Assembly (NCBI GenBank): GCA_951812805.1
Contig: CATOSZ010000001.1
Coordinates: 992,001 to 1,056,000 of the forward strand
Origin: an uncultured Alphaproteobacteria bacterium
Lineage (GTDB): Bacteria; Pseudomonadota; Alphaproteobacteria; GCA-2731375
Length of the DNA: 64,000 nucleotides
Reading direction: 5' to 3'
Shown: positions 37,612 to 47,499 of the stretch, piece by piece
How the letters are laid out: each line of letters starts with the position of its first letter
Numbering within the stretch: position 1 is the first letter of the stretch
Notes under the pieces: generated by a model
What the model was told of the DNA's origin: nothing
The model's database searches: none
The model's input: the letters and a program-made list of their open reading frames with translations, nothing else
Made by a program: the position numbers and the translations under genes

Positions 37612-37661
37612 CGGCATGCCTGGCGCTCCGAGCAATCGAAATCTCCGCGCCAGGCATGCCG
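37612..37661 (+). repeat. 14-bp inverted repeat in the IS-A right arm (copy 2)
   Basis: The same perfect CGGCATGCCTGGCG arms with 22-nt spacing as at 11013-11062. Confidence 0.6.
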
Positions 37662-37772
37662 GTGGCCCTCATCGGCAGCCATGACAAACTTGCAGAACAG
37701 TCTGGACACTACTTCAAAAGCTCATTGCCACTTCAAGAACCCCACCTGATCCCCACGTTCCGCCGCCGGCCC

Positions 37773-37879
37773 GGTTGTCCCGGTGGGCCCACAGGCCCCT
37801 CCCACGCGGCTTCGCTCCGCGTAACGCAAAGCGCTACACGAAGCCGCGCGGGGCCCTCCCGTGGACTACCGGGACAACC
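37773..37879 (+). repeat. Nested inverted-repeat structure in the IS-A right arm (copy 2)
   Basis: Outer 12-bp arms (37773-37784, 37868-37879) and inner 10-bp arms (37805-37814, 37839-37848), identical to copy 1. Confidence 0.55.
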
Positions 37880-37963
37880 TCCGTCGAAGCAAGGGGGGGG
37901 GGTCAATTTTGCACGCCGATAGGGGGTCAGAATTAAATGCTGATTGACACCGAGGATACAGCC

Positions 37964-38419
37964 ATGTTGAACCTGAACCGCGCCACGCTCATCGGCCATG
38001 TCGGCCGCGATCCCGAGATCCGCCACACCCAGGCTGGCGACCCGGTCGCCCACTTCTCGCTGGCCACCACCGAGACCTGGCGGCGCGGCGAGACCCGCGA
38101 GAGCCATACCGAATGGCACCGCGTCACCGCCTTCGGGCCGCTGGCCGAGCTCGTCGCCGCCCGCGTCCGCCGCGGCGCGGCGCTCTATGTCGAGGGCCGC
38201 ATCCGTCATCGTGAGTACACGGACCGGGACGGCAACGCCCGCACCGCGCACGAGATCCATCTCGCCGGACCCCGGGCCCAGCTCAACATCCTCGCCGGGG
38301 GCGCCGAGGCCGCCGGGGAGGCTGCCGGGGAAACTTCCGGGACCGGTGACACCGGCCAGGGCGACGGCACGGGCGAAACGACCGGCGGCGAGGGGGCCGG
38401 CCAGGAGACCGGCGCATGA
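37964..38419 (+). CDS. ssb: Single-stranded DNA-binding protein (element-encoded)
   Basis: A 151-residue SSB starting at ATG 37964 after GAGGA; an in-frame ATG at 37937 belongs to the IS-A end. The OB fold covers residues 1-110: LNRATLIGHVGRDPEIRHTQ, SHTEWHRVTAFGPLAELVAA and VEGRIRHREYTDRDG. The tail is Gly/Glu/Thr-rich and lacks the acidic DDxPF tip that recruits partner proteins to chromosomal SSBs, as is common for plasmid versions. Its stop overlaps the next start (ATGA). It presumably coats transferred single-stranded DNA. Confidence 0.87.
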   Translation: MLNLNRATLIGHVGRDPEIRHTQAGDPVAHFSLATTETWRRGETRESHTEWHRVTAFGPLAELVAARVRRGAALYVEGRIRHREYTDRDGNARTAHEIHLAGPRAQLNILAGGAEAAGEAAGETSGTGDTGQGDGTGETTGGEGAGQETGA

Positions 38420-38991
38420 TCGAACCGGTTCTTCCCCTGCTCCTGGGCATCGCCGTCCTGCTCTGCGGTCTCGCCGCCCCGCCCGCCGGGGCCCTCTACC
38501 GCCGGCTGATGCCCAGCTCCGCGCCCCTCCTTCGCCCCGCCATCGCGCTCGCCTGCGCGGATTGGAGCACCGGCGCCCTCCTCGGCGCCCTCGTCCTCGC
38601 GGTATACCCCGACAACGGCCCCTGGACCGCAAGCGGCCTCGCCGCCGTCGCCGCCGCCGCGATCTTCACCGCGATTCCCGCCATCGCCATCGCCCGCACT
38701 TGGCTCGGCCGACGGTATCTGCCCGCCGCCCTGCACGGCGGTTTTACGACGAGCCTCCTGCAAACCGGGATCCCCGTCGTTCTCTTCGCCATCCCCGCCG
38801 GCCTCGTCGTCGTCCTCTCGCCCGTCCTGCACACCGCGACCACCCCGATCGCCATCTCCCTGCTCGTCACCGACGGCTCGATCTACATCCTCGCCCACGT
38901 CGGCTTCACCCTCCATGGCGCCGCCCGCCGGGGAAAACGCCGCGAACCCGCGGCCACCATGGCTTCGCCGAAAGGAAACCCTCGCCCATGA
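38416..38991 (+). CDS. Multi-pass membrane protein of the conjugative segment, unknown function
   Basis: A 191-residue hydrophobic protein with about four or five membrane segments (VLPLLLGIAVLLCGLAAPPA, AAVAAAAIFTAIPAIAIA, GIPVVLFAIPAGLVVVLSPV) and a basic C-terminal tail. I recognise no family. It overlaps ssb by ATGA upstream and the next gene by ATGA downstream, so it is part of one tightly coupled operon leading into the secretion genes. Confidence 0.55.
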   Translation: MIEPVLPLLLGIAVLLCGLAAPPAGALYRRLMPSSAPLLRPAIALACADWSTGALLGALVLAVYPDNGPWTASGLAAVAAAAIFTAIPAIAIARTWLGRRYLPAALHGGFTTSLLQTGIPVVLFAIPAGLVVVLSPVLHTATTPIAISLLVTDGSIYILAHVGFTLHGAARRGKRREPAATMASPKGNPRP

Positions 38992-39509
38992 CAGCCCCGA
39001 TTCGCGCCTACGCCATCATCGCCCTCTTCACGGCCAGCCTCGCGCTCGTTGCCAGCCCCACATTGGCCGCCGGGGACCCGCCCGCGCGCCACGCCTGCGA
39101 ACCCGCCGTCGCCAGCGCCCTCGACGAGGCCGCCCGCGCCGGCGTCGCGGCCGAACTCGTCACCATCCGCCATCCCACGCGCGGTATCCGCCAGCCCCAG
39201 TCCCTCTTCGACTTCTCCTGCATCGAACGGCTCTTCGACTACCGCGCCTTCAACATCCACTTCAGTCCCGAGCGCGCCCTCGACCAGCTGCTCGGCATCG
39301 TCAACCGCAAGATCTGCCGCGCCGCCCGACAGGCCTACGCCGAGGCCATCGGACGCCCCCTCGACGCCGCCATCTATACCGACGACCTGCCCCGCGGCCT
39401 GCCCGGCGTCGATCTCCGCCATCCCGGCGGCAACATCCTCGACGATATCGGTAAGACGCCCAGCGGCGGCCACGGTAGCTACGGAGATATCCTGGGGGTG
39501 GAAAAATGA
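38988..39509 (+). CDS. Secreted protein of the conjugative segment, unknown function
   Basis: A 173-residue protein with a clear signal peptide (AYAIIALFTASLALVASPTL, cut after AAG or nearby). The mature part has a few Cys residues (HACEPAV, DFSCIERLF, NRKICRAA) that could form disulfides in the periplasm, and a Gly-rich end. I know no function. Its position before a DotA/TraY-type gene suggests a periplasmic component of the transfer apparatus (inference). Confidence 0.55.
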   Translation: MTAPIRAYAIIALFTASLALVASPTLAAGDPPARHACEPAVASALDEAARAGVAAELVTIRHPTRGIRQPQSLFDFSCIERLFDYRAFNIHFSPERALDQLLGIVNRKICRAARQAYAEAIGRPLDAAIYTDDLPRGLPGVDLRHPGGNILDDIGKTPSGGHGSYGDILGVEK

Positions 39510-40705
39510 CACACCCGATCCTCGATAGTCCCGCGGCGGCGGCCGGGAAAGGGCCGGTAAGGGGAAGGGGGCGGGGCGGGCGCGGGCTCGGCCGCGTCCT
39601 TTCCAAGGCGTTGCCCAGGGCCATCATGGTCCTCGTGATCCTGCTGGCGCTGGCTGGGCTCGCCCGGCTGCTCTTGCCCGGCGAGGCCAAGGCCCATTCC
39701 TGCGCGCGGACCTGGACCGTGAAGGGCGAGGCCAGCCGGGTGATCTCCAGCGTCAACGGACGGCTCGCCCGCATGGAGGCCACCATCGCCGAGGCGCTGC
39801 GCCGCCAGACCGGGCAGCAGTCGGGCTATACCGCCAAGTCCGCCCGCGCCATCGCCGGCGCGATCGACACCCAGACCCGCCTGCACGCCCAGACCGCCCG
39901 CGAGGCCGCCGAGGTCCGCGCCATCCAGGCCCGCCGCCCGAGCCGTGCCGCCTGCCGAACCGTCACCGGCCTCAAGGGCCTCGCCCCGGCCCGCGCCACC
40001 GAAGAGGCCCACGCCGCCCGCGCCGCCTCGGCCGAGCGACGGCGACACCCCACGCCGGGCGACGGATCCGCCCGGGATCCCGACAGCGAGCGCTTCCGCC
40101 ATCTCGCCGCCCGCCATGACCGTGGCGCCGACCTGGCGCCCGCCGGGCTGTTCGACGCCGCCACGCTCGCCACCCCGGAACAGCGCGACGCCGCCCGCGA
40201 GCTCGCCCGCAATCTCGCCGCCCCCCTGGTCCACGCGGCCGCGCCGTTGGCCGCCGCCGATACCGCCGCCGAACGCCGCCGCGCCCTCCAGGCCCGCGCC
40301 ACCGGGGCCCGCGACGCGCTCGCCATCGACTACTTCACCGCCGCCCAGGCCCGCCGCGTCCCCGTCCCCGGCGCCGCCGGAGAGGCCCTCGCCCGCTGGG
40401 CCGGCGCCATCGCCCCCGGGTCCGCCCGCCAAGCCGGCGAATCCCCGAGCCGGCACGAGCTGTTGCAGCTGCTCGCCGCCCGGCGCTTCGAGGACCCGGC
40501 CTGGTTCGTCGGCCTGCAAGCCATGTCCGAGGCCAACCTGCTGCGCGAGCTGGTCGTCCTGCAGGCGATCTCCTCGATGCTCGACTGGGAACGCTACCGC
40601 CTCGACGAACGGCGCGGCGCCCTGGAGGCCGCCCGTCTCGCCGGCGACCTCGACCGCCACCGCCGCGATCCCCGCCTCGCCGCCACGCCGACCCCGCCCG
40701 AGTGA
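39506..40705 (+). CDS. Membrane-anchored Ala/Arg-rich protein next to the DotA/TraY gene, unknown function
   Basis: A 399-residue protein. A basic Gly/Arg-rich N-terminus is followed by one membrane segment (about residues 39-58, IMVLVILLALAGLARLLLPG) and a long helical Ala-rich region, probably periplasmic. The C-terminal part (HELLQLLAARRFEDPAWFVG, LLRELVVLQAISSMLDWERY) looks like a compact helical domain. It overlaps the preceding stop by ATGA and lies 9 nt before the DotA-like gene. In IncI-type systems TraW and TraX sit next to TraY, but I see no clear match to either. Confidence 0.5.
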   Translation: MTHPILDSPAAAAGKGPVRGRGRGGRGLGRVLSKALPRAIMVLVILLALAGLARLLLPGEAKAHSCARTWTVKGEASRVISSVNGRLARMEATIAEALRRQTGQQSGYTAKSARAIAGAIDTQTRLHAQTAREAAEVRAIQARRPSRAACRTVTGLKGLAPARATEEAHAARAASAERRRHPTPGDGSARDPDSERFRHLAARHDRGADLAPAGLFDAATLATPEQRDAARELARNLAAPLVHAAAPLAAADTAAERRRALQARATGARDALAIDYFTAAQARRVPVPGAAGEALARWAGAIAPGSARQAGESPSRHELLQLLAARRFEDPAWFVGLQAMSEANLLRELVVLQAISSMLDWERYRLDERRGALEAARLAGDLDRHRRDPRLAATPTPPE

Positions 40706-40714
40706 GAGACCGAC

Positions 40715-42880
40715 ATGCGCGCCCTCCGCTTCTTTCTCGACCCCCGGCCCGCCGGCACACCCGGCGCGGTACGCCGCCAGTTCCACCGCCTTGCCGGCGG
40801 CGTCTTGGGGCCGGGAAGGAAGGAATGGGGAGATCGTCCGGACGGCTCCCGGAGAACGGCCCTGGCGGCGCCCGGGTGGCTCGCCGGCCTGTTGGCGCTC
40901 TGCCTGCTTCTCGCGTTGCCGGCGCTGGCCCAGGGCATACCGTCCGGCCTGTTCGACGGCGCCCGCGACGCCGGCGCCCGCGACCTGCTCGCCGTACTCG
41001 ATCGGCCGCGCGGCGCGCTCGCCGCCATGCTGTTCGCCTACAACACCACCCTGCTCGCCCTCGCCGGCGCCCTGCTGCTCTGGCACGCCGCCGCGGCGCT
41101 GGTCGACACCGCCCGCGAGGGCCGGATCCGCCCCGGCCTCTGGGCCGCACTCCGCATCACCGTCGCCCTCGCCCTGATGGCCCCGCTCGGCCACGGCATG
41201 AACGCCGCCCAGCACTTGACCCTGCGTCTCGCCCACCTCGGCGCCGACTTCGCCGCCGCCGTCTGGACCCCCTTCGCCGACGAGGTCCTGGCCAAGGGCA
41301 AGCCGCTCGCCCCCCACATCGCCGAGCGCGCCGCCCGCGCCACCCTGGTCCGCCTGCTCCTCGTCGAGACCTGCCGCCACGCCGCCGACGGCGCGGCGCG
41401 GGCCGCCGGCGACGGCAACGCCATCCGCCTGCGCCCCGCCACCCGCGGGGGACGCCTCGCCGCGCTGCACTACGACGGCAACGGCGGCGGACGGCCCCGT
41501 GACCTCTGCGGCGCCATCCACTACGCGACGCCCAGGGGCACTGGCGCCGGCGGGGCCGCCGCCGCCGAGGCCCACCGCGCCGCGCTCGAGGCGCTGAGGC
41601 CCCGCATCGCCAGGCTCGCCGCCAGCCTCGCCGCCCACCATGTCCCCGGAACCCCCCAGCACGGCCAGCCGCTCGCCGGCCTCGAACAACGCCTTGCCGC
41701 TGCCCGCCTCGCCGAGGATCATGCCGCGAGGTTGCAGCCCGCCCTCGAACGCGCGCTCGCCGCCGAGCACACCGCCCGCCAGGCCGCCGCCCGGGAGGCC
41801 GCCGGCGCCGGCTGGCTCCAGGCCGCCACCGTCTTCAACACGCTCGCGGCGCGCACCGGCGCCTTCCGCGCCGCCGCCACCCGGCTGCCCGAGATCGCCT
41901 TGCCCCGCGCCAACCTCGCCACCTGGTCGCTGGCCGCCGATAGCGCCGTCAAGGCCGTCGCCCGCAACCTGCAAGCCACCTCCGACTGGCCGCTGCCGCT
42001 CGCCACCGCCAGCCTCGGCCCGATCGGCGCGCCCCCGCGCGGCGACGGCGAGGGCCGCGGCCTGCTCGACATCGTCGACCTCGAAAGCGTCACCATCGCC
42101 TCCGGCGACAATCCCATCCTCGACCTCGCCAGCCTCGGCCACGGCCTGATCGCCGCCGCGCTCGCCGCCATCGCCGCGCTCTCCGGCGTCGCCGCCGGCT
42201 CCAACCTGCTCGAAAGCGTCCCCCTCGTCGGACAGGGCCTCGACGCCTTCGAGGCCATCTGGTCCGTCGGCGACGCCTTCGTCTCCCTGATCCTCGCCGC
42301 CCTGCTCATCGCCGGCGCAACGCTCGCCTACATCCTCCCCGCCATCCCCTTCATCCGCTTTCTGTTCGCAACACTGGCCTGGCTGCTCAACCTCGCCGCC
42401 GCCCTGCTCGCCGTCACCGTGTTCTGCGCCGCCCATGTCTCCCGCGCCCAGGACAACAGCCTGATCCTTCCCGCGACACGAACCGGATGGCTGTTTCTCC
42501 CCGGCCTCGTCCTGCGCCCGCCGCTCATGCTGTTCGGCCTGATCCTCGGCTACCTCGTCACGCTCGCCGCCATGCGCCTGTTCAACGCCGCCTGGCTGCC
42601 CCAGATGCGCGACGCCGTCGGCGACGGCCTCGGACCCGTCGGCTACCTCGCCATGCTCTACCTCTACATCGTGATCGCCTACGCCCTCATCAACGGCGCC
42701 TTCAAGCTGATCGAGATCCTCCCCGCCGCCGCCCTCGAGTGGATCGGCGGGCGCGGCGAGGCAGGCGGCGAGGCCGACCGCCTGACCAGCGCCGCCACCG
42801 CCGGCCTCGGACGGCTGGGCGCCTTGCGCGTCGGATCGCGCCGGGGCGGGCGGAACACCCCCCTGCCGCCCGCGCCCTGA
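40715..42880 (+). CDS. DotA/TraY-family protein of an I-type (type IVB-like) secretion system
   Basis: A 721-residue polytopic membrane protein. The C-terminal half matches DotA/TraY: AYILPAIPFIRFLFATLAWL, then AHVSRAQD, then LVLRPPLMLFGLILGYLVTL and NAAWLPQM. There is a large, probably periplasmic helical loop between the early membrane segments and residue 450. DotA and IncI TraY are inner-membrane parts of the transfer machine. The other I-type genes (for example TraU/DotO ATPase, DotC/D/H) are not in this window, so the apparatus is partial here. An ATG 9 nt after the previous stop is used. Confidence 0.72.
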   Translation: MRALRFFLDPRPAGTPGAVRRQFHRLAGGVLGPGRKEWGDRPDGSRRTALAAPGWLAGLLALCLLLALPALAQGIPSGLFDGARDAGARDLLAVLDRPRGALAAMLFAYNTTLLALAGALLLWHAAAALVDTAREGRIRPGLWAALRITVALALMAPLGHGMNAAQHLTLRLAHLGADFAAAVWTPFADEVLAKGKPLAPHIAERAARATLVRLLLVETCRHAADGAARAAGDGNAIRLRPATRGGRLAALHYDGNGGGRPRDLCGAIHYATPRGTGAGGAAAAEAHRAALEALRPRIARLAASLAAHHVPGTPQHGQPLAGLEQRLAAARLAEDHAARLQPALERALAAEHTARQAAAREAAGAGWLQAATVFNTLAARTGAFRAAATRLPEIALPRANLATWSLAADSAVKAVARNLQATSDWPLPLATASLGPIGAPPRGDGEGRGLLDIVDLESVTIASGDNPILDLASLGHGLIAAALAAIAALSGVAAGSNLLESVPLVGQGLDAFEAIWSVGDAFVSLILAALLIAGATLAYILPAIPFIRFLFATLAWLLNLAAALLAVTVFCAAHVSRAQDNSLILPATRTGWLFLPGLVLRPPLMLFGLILGYLVTLAAMRLFNAAWLPQMRDAVGDGLGPVGYLAMLYLYIVIAYALINGAFKLIEILPAAALEWIGGRGEAGGEADRLTSAATAGLGRLGALRVGSRRGGRNTPLPPAP

Positions 42881-43982
42881 GCGCCGAAACGGAGACCGCC
42901 ATCGCCATGACCCTATTCCCCCGCCTGGCGCTGTCTCTCGCCCTCGCTGCCGCCGGCCTCGCCTGGGCCGCCTACACGCTCGCCGCCGGACCACTGCCCG
43001 CCCCGCTCGCCGCCCTCGCCCTCGGCCTCGCCAGCGCCGCCAGCCTCGCCCTCCACATGACGCCGCGACGACGACGCCTGTTCGCCATCCGCGCGGCCGT
43101 CCACACGGGAGCGCTCGCCGTCGCCGTCGCCGCCGCCTGGGTCCACCTGGTCCAGCCCCTCCAGGCCACCGCCTCCCTCGACGGGCTGCTCCGCGCCGCC
43201 GCCGCTGGGGGCACCGTTGCATTGATCCTGCTGCCCGCCGCCCCGCTCGCGGGCCTGCTCGCCGCCTGGTTCTGCCTCGACACCCTGCTCACCCTGCCCC
43301 ACGCGCTCCGGGGCCGCGGCCGCAAGCGGGCCGAGAGCGAGCTGCACGGCGCCTCCCGCCTGCTCGCGCGCCGCCACCTCCACCGCCTCGCTCGCGCCCC
43401 CGGGCCGATCCTCGGCCAAGCCGGACGCCGCACGGGCGCGCCCCTCGTCGCCTGGCCGCTCGAAGGCTCCGCCCTCACGCTCGCTCCACCGCGAACCGGC
43501 AAGGGCGCCCTCATCGCCCTCAATCTGCTCGCTCCCAATAACCGGGGCCTCGCCGGGCCCACCGTCACCATCGATCCCCGGGGCGAACTCTGGTGCGTCG
43601 CCGCCCGGCGGCGCCGCGAGCTCGGCCGCCAGCCGATCCTGCTCGACCCCTTCGGCCTGGTCCAGGACCACGAAGCCGCCTTCGGCGAGCGGCTGCACCT
43701 GCCCGACACGGTAGGTGCCACCTACAACCCCCTCGACTTCATCCGCGACGACGACGCCCACGCGGTGCGCGACATCAACGTGCTGCTCGACGCCCTGCTG
43801 ACCCCGCCGCCCGACGGCGCGCACCAGAACAGCCGGCACTTCTACGAAAGCGCGCGGGCCATCGTCGCCGGCTATATTGCGGATTTCGGTAGTTCCGGAC
43901 GGCGGTTTCAGTAAGTCCTGGCCACCGATTTCATAAAGTCCCGGCCGGTTCCGGGAGTTTGGCTTCGGGTGCCTTGTTGCCG

Positions 43983-44759
43983 TCAGTCGGGATTGTTTTC
44001 CGTTGTGGTTGGCTGGGTCAAGTCGGTCGTCGATTTCTTCTTTCGCATGCTGTCGCCTTTCAAGCCGATGCGGTGGGCGTTGTGGATGACGCGGTCGAGG
44101 ATGGCGTCGGCGATGGTGGCCTCGCCGATCAGGTCGTGCCAGGCGGTCACGGGGATCTGCGCGGTGATGAGGGTTGAGCGTCGGTGGTATCGTTCCTCGC
44201 AGATTTCCAGGAGATCGAGGCGCTGGCGGTCGGTCAGGCCATGGGTTCCCCAGTCGTCGAGGACGAGCAGCTGGACCCGGGCGAGGCGGTCGATCAGGCG
44301 GGGCAGCCGGCCGTCGAGGCGGGCCATGGCGAGGTCCTCGAAGAGCCTGGGCATGCGGACGTAGAGGACGGAATGATCGAGCCTGGCGGCCTGATGGGCG
44401 ATGGCACAGGCGAGCCATGTCTTGCCGGTTCCGGTCTGGCCGGTGACGATGAGGTTCTCGTGTGCCTTGAGCCAGACGCCCTGGGCGAGAGAGAGGACGG
44501 CGCGGCGGTCGAGGCCTCGTTCGGCGGCGAAGTCGATGTCCTCGATGCAGGCCTCGGGGAAGCGTAGCCTGGCCTGTCTGAGGCGGTTGGCGAGGCGCTT
44601 GTCGGCGCGGGTGGCGGCCTCGCGGTCGAGCATGAGGGCGAGCCAGTCCTCGCGGTTCAATTCCGATGATTGGCCTCGCTCGGCCATGTCGCGGTAAGCC
44701 TCTGCCATGCCCTTGAAGCCGAGGGCCTGCATCTGGTCGAGGGTCGGGTGTGTCAGCAT
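43983..44759 (-). CDS. istB: IstB ATPase of IS-B, copy 2
   Basis: The same 258-residue product as at 6517-7293, with Walker A GQTGTGKT at 107-114. Confidence 0.92.
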   Translation of the reverse strand: MLTHPTLDQMQALGFKGMAEAYRDMAERGQSSELNREDWLALMLDREAATRADKRLANRLRQARLRFPEACIEDIDFAAERGLDRRAVLSLAQGVWLKAHENLIVTGQTGTGKTWLACAIAHQAARLDHSVLYVRMPRLFEDLAMARLDGRLPRLIDRLARVQLLVLDDWGTHGLTDRQRLDLLEICEERYHRRSTLITAQIPVTAWHDLIGEATIADAILDRVIHNAHRIGLKGDSMRKKKSTTDLTQPTTTENNPD

Positions 44760-44776
44760 GAGGTGTCTTCTCCTGG

Positions 44777-46330
44777 TTATCGGTAGTAGCCGGGGCCGCG
44801 GATGTTGGTGTGTGGCGGCAGCGGCAGAAGCGGTTCGCGCTCGGGGCGTGTGCGATCGAGGCCGGACTTGAGGATGGCGGCGAGCGATGAGTAGCTGGTC
44901 GTGTTGATGGTGAGCGCGCGTGCGCAGGCGGCCTCGACGCGTTCCGGTTCGTATCGGCGGGCGAGCGACAAGACGCCCATGGCGCTGCGATAGCCTTGCT
45001 CGGGATGGGGCCGATCGCGGATCATCCGCTCGACCAGGAGGGCGGCGTTGGGGCCGATGCGGCTGGCCTGGTCGATCAGGCTTTGTGGCGTTCGCTCGGC
45101 ATAGCGCTGGTGCGCCTTGGGCATGTGGGCCGGGATCGTGGCATGGCCGCCATGCGGTGAGCGGCGGAGATGGCTGGCGACGCGCTTGTGGTTGTGGAAG
45201 ATCTCGACCGTGCGGTGAGTGAGCCGGACTTGGACCTTGCGGCCGATCAGGCCGTGCGGCACGGAGTAGAAGCTGCGCTCGACGTCGACGTGATAGTCGG
45301 AATGGACCTTGGCGGTCTTCCATTCGGCATATTCGAAGGGCGTCGTCGGCAGGGGTGCCAGGGCCTCGCGCTCGATGGCCTCGAACATCTGGCGCCGGCT
45401 CTTTCCAAGGTTGCGCATGGGCCGCTCGTTGAGCTCCTCGAGGAGGTCGCGGATCGCCCGGTTGAGCTGGTCGAGGGAGAAGAAGCGCGTATTGCGCAGT
45501 CTTGCCAGGATCCAGCGCTCGACGACCTGGACGGCGACTTCGACCTTGGCCTTGTCGCGCGGCTTGCGGACCCGGGTCGGCAGGACGGTGGTGTCGTAGT
45601 GCTCGGCGAGCGCGGCGAAGGTCGGGTTGAGGGTCGGCTCGAACCAGAGCGGCTTGGCGACGCCGGCCTTGAGGTTATCGCAGACGATGCTCTTGGGCAC
45701 GCCGCCGAAGTAGGCGAGCGCCCGGCATTGTCCGGCGACCCAGTCGGGCAGGCGCTGGGTCAGGCTGGCGGTGGCGAAGGTGAGCGAGGAAGCGCCCAGC
45801 ACGGCGACGAAGATCTGCGCGTCGTGCACCTCGCCGGTCTCGGGGTCGACGATGTCCACCGTCTGGCCGGCATAATCGGTCTGCATGACCGCACCGGCCT
45901 CGTGGCGGTTGCGCCAGGTGGCGCCGGTGCGCCGCTTGAACGCCGTGAAGGCTTCGCAGAACCAGGTGTAGCCGTAGCCATCGGGATGTGAGGCGCGGTA
46001 TTCCTGCCAGAGCAGGGTCAGCGTCACCCCCTTGCGCTTCAGCTCGGCCGCGACCGTCGGCCAGTGCGGCTCGCACCTGTCGCGCGGGGGCCGGCCCATG
46101 CGGCGGAACAGCGTCTCTTGCAGGACCGCGTCGTCCTCGTATTCCGCCGGCAGCGGCCAGGCGGTAAGGCCGACCTCGCGGGCCCGCAGCAAATAGGTCG
46201 ACACTGTCGTCTTGGAGACCTTCAGCCGTTCCGCCACCTCTCGCGCCGAGAGGCCTTGGTCATGCGTCAGCCGCAGGATCGTTCGTGCATCTCTCACCGT
46301 CGTTCGTCTCGTCTGCTTCCGTCTGGGCAT
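44777..46330 (-). CDS. istA: IstA transposase of IS-B, copy 2
   Basis: The same 517-residue product as at 7311-8864, with catalytic D152, D218 and E264 intact. The ATG at 46330 follows GGGAGGGG. Confidence 0.92.
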   Translation of the reverse strand: MPRRKQTRRTTVRDARTILRLTHDQGLSAREVAERLKVSKTTVSTYLLRAREVGLTAWPLPAEYEDDAVLQETLFRRMGRPPRDRCEPHWPTVAAELKRKGVTLTLLWQEYRASHPDGYGYTWFCEAFTAFKRRTGATWRNRHEAGAVMQTDYAGQTVDIVDPETGEVHDAQIFVAVLGASSLTFATASLTQRLPDWVAGQCRALAYFGGVPKSIVCDNLKAGVAKPLWFEPTLNPTFAALAEHYDTTVLPTRVRKPRDKAKVEVAVQVVERWILARLRNTRFFSLDQLNRAIRDLLEELNERPMRNLGKSRRQMFEAIEREALAPLPTTPFEYAEWKTAKVHSDYHVDVERSFYSVPHGLIGRKVQVRLTHRTVEIFHNHKRVASHLRRSPHGGHATIPAHMPKAHQRYAERTPQSLIDQASRIGPNAALLVERMIRDRPHPEQGYRSAMGVLSLARRYEPERVEAACARALTINTTSYSSLAAILKSGLDRTRPEREPLLPLPPHTNIRGPGYYR

Positions 46331-47499
46331 GTCCCCTCCCGGCAAAAGCCAAGAGGTAGACGCCGAGACGGCGCACCCGAAAGCTGAACTCAGATCGCCC
46401 CGTGATGCTGTCCGGGACTTTCCGGAATCACTGGCCGCGACTTACTGAAATCTCTGGCCAGGACTTTCCGTAATCGGTGTCCGGGACTTTCCGAAACGCG
46501 CAGCTATATCGCCTGGGTCCGCTTCCAGGAACCGCGATCCCGCCGGAACCTGGCCCGGGTCCACGAGCTGCTCTCCGCCACGCCCGAGGGCCGCAAGGGC
46601 TTCGAGCTCCGGGTCCATGGCACCAAACCCTTCGCCGGCGGGCTCGCCCATCTGGCGGCGCGGCGCCAGGCCGAGACCGGCAAGGAGGAAGGCGGCTCCA
46701 CCTTCACCACCGTCGCCAACCAGCTCGCCTTCATGGCCTATCCCGAGCTCGTGCGGCACACGGCGGCCTCCAGCTTCGATCCGCTGGACCTGGCGGACGG
46801 GAACACCGATCTCTTCGTCGTCGCGCCGGAGGACACCATCGAGCACGTCAAGGGCTGGCTGCGCCTGTGGGTCGCCATCCCCACCGCCGTCGCCGCGATG
46901 AGCCCCCTGGCGCGCGACCTCACCATCGTCATCGACGAAATGCCCCGGCTCGGCTACCTGAAGCCGGTGATGGACGGCTACACCATGGCCGCCGGCAAGG
47001 GCGTCCACTTCTGGGGCTTCGCGCAATCGCTCTCGGCGCTGGAGAGCAGCTGGGGCCGTAACCACCGGCGCACCCTCATGGACCTCGCCGAGGTGGTGCA
47101 GATCCTCGGCCTGCCGCGCGGCGATCCCGACGGCGCCGACACGCTCTCCAAGGCGATCGGCACCGCCAGCTACGAGAGCCTGACCGAGACCAGCTCCGGC
47201 AGCATCCAGCCGAGCGGGCCGATCGAGAGCGCGGCCCGCACCCAGGCCGGCGACAGCCGCGCCGCCGTCGCCCAGCGCCTGGTCACCGCCGACGACCTGA
47301 TGCGCCTCGGACCGGACGAGCAGTATGTGCTGGCCGCCGCCAAGCAACTGCCCCGCGACGCGCTTCACCTCGACCACGCCCGTTACTGGGAGCGCCCCGA
47401 CAGCAGCGATCTCGCCGATCCCAATCCCTTCGTCATCCGCAAGCACGACGCGGCGAAGGCCGGCGCCGGGCCGCGCCTGGACCTGGAGGCCGCGACGCC

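Larger units (their letters stand above)
34974..37949 (+). mobile_element. IS21-family element IS-A, copy 2
   Basis: A 2976-bp, uninterrupted copy with the same ends as copy 1. Its left flank (GTGCAGAG, rhomboid gene) and right flank (CCGAGGAT, upstream of ssb) do not match each other or the flanks of the other copies. It is the junction between the catabolic region and the conjugative segment. Confidence 0.92.
43878..46502 (-). mobile_element. IS21-family element IS-B, copy 2
   Basis: 2625 bp, with the same length, ends and genes as the copy at 6412-9036. The perfect 7-bp target duplication GCTATAT is at 43871-43877 and 46503-46509. It interrupts the coupling-protein gene in the opposite transcriptional direction. 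Confidence 0.93.

Noticed and set aside
37937..37963. Earlier ssb start inside the IS-A terminus
   Set aside because: The ATG at 37964 has its own GAGGA site and begins the conserved OB fold; the upstream codons belong to IS-A.
39479..43222. A 1247-codon open frame on the minus strand
   Set aside because: It is a Gly/Ala/Arg-rich shadow of the plus-strand transfer genes, whose ATGA-coupled starts and motifs (DotA/TraY, Walker A) fix the true strand.
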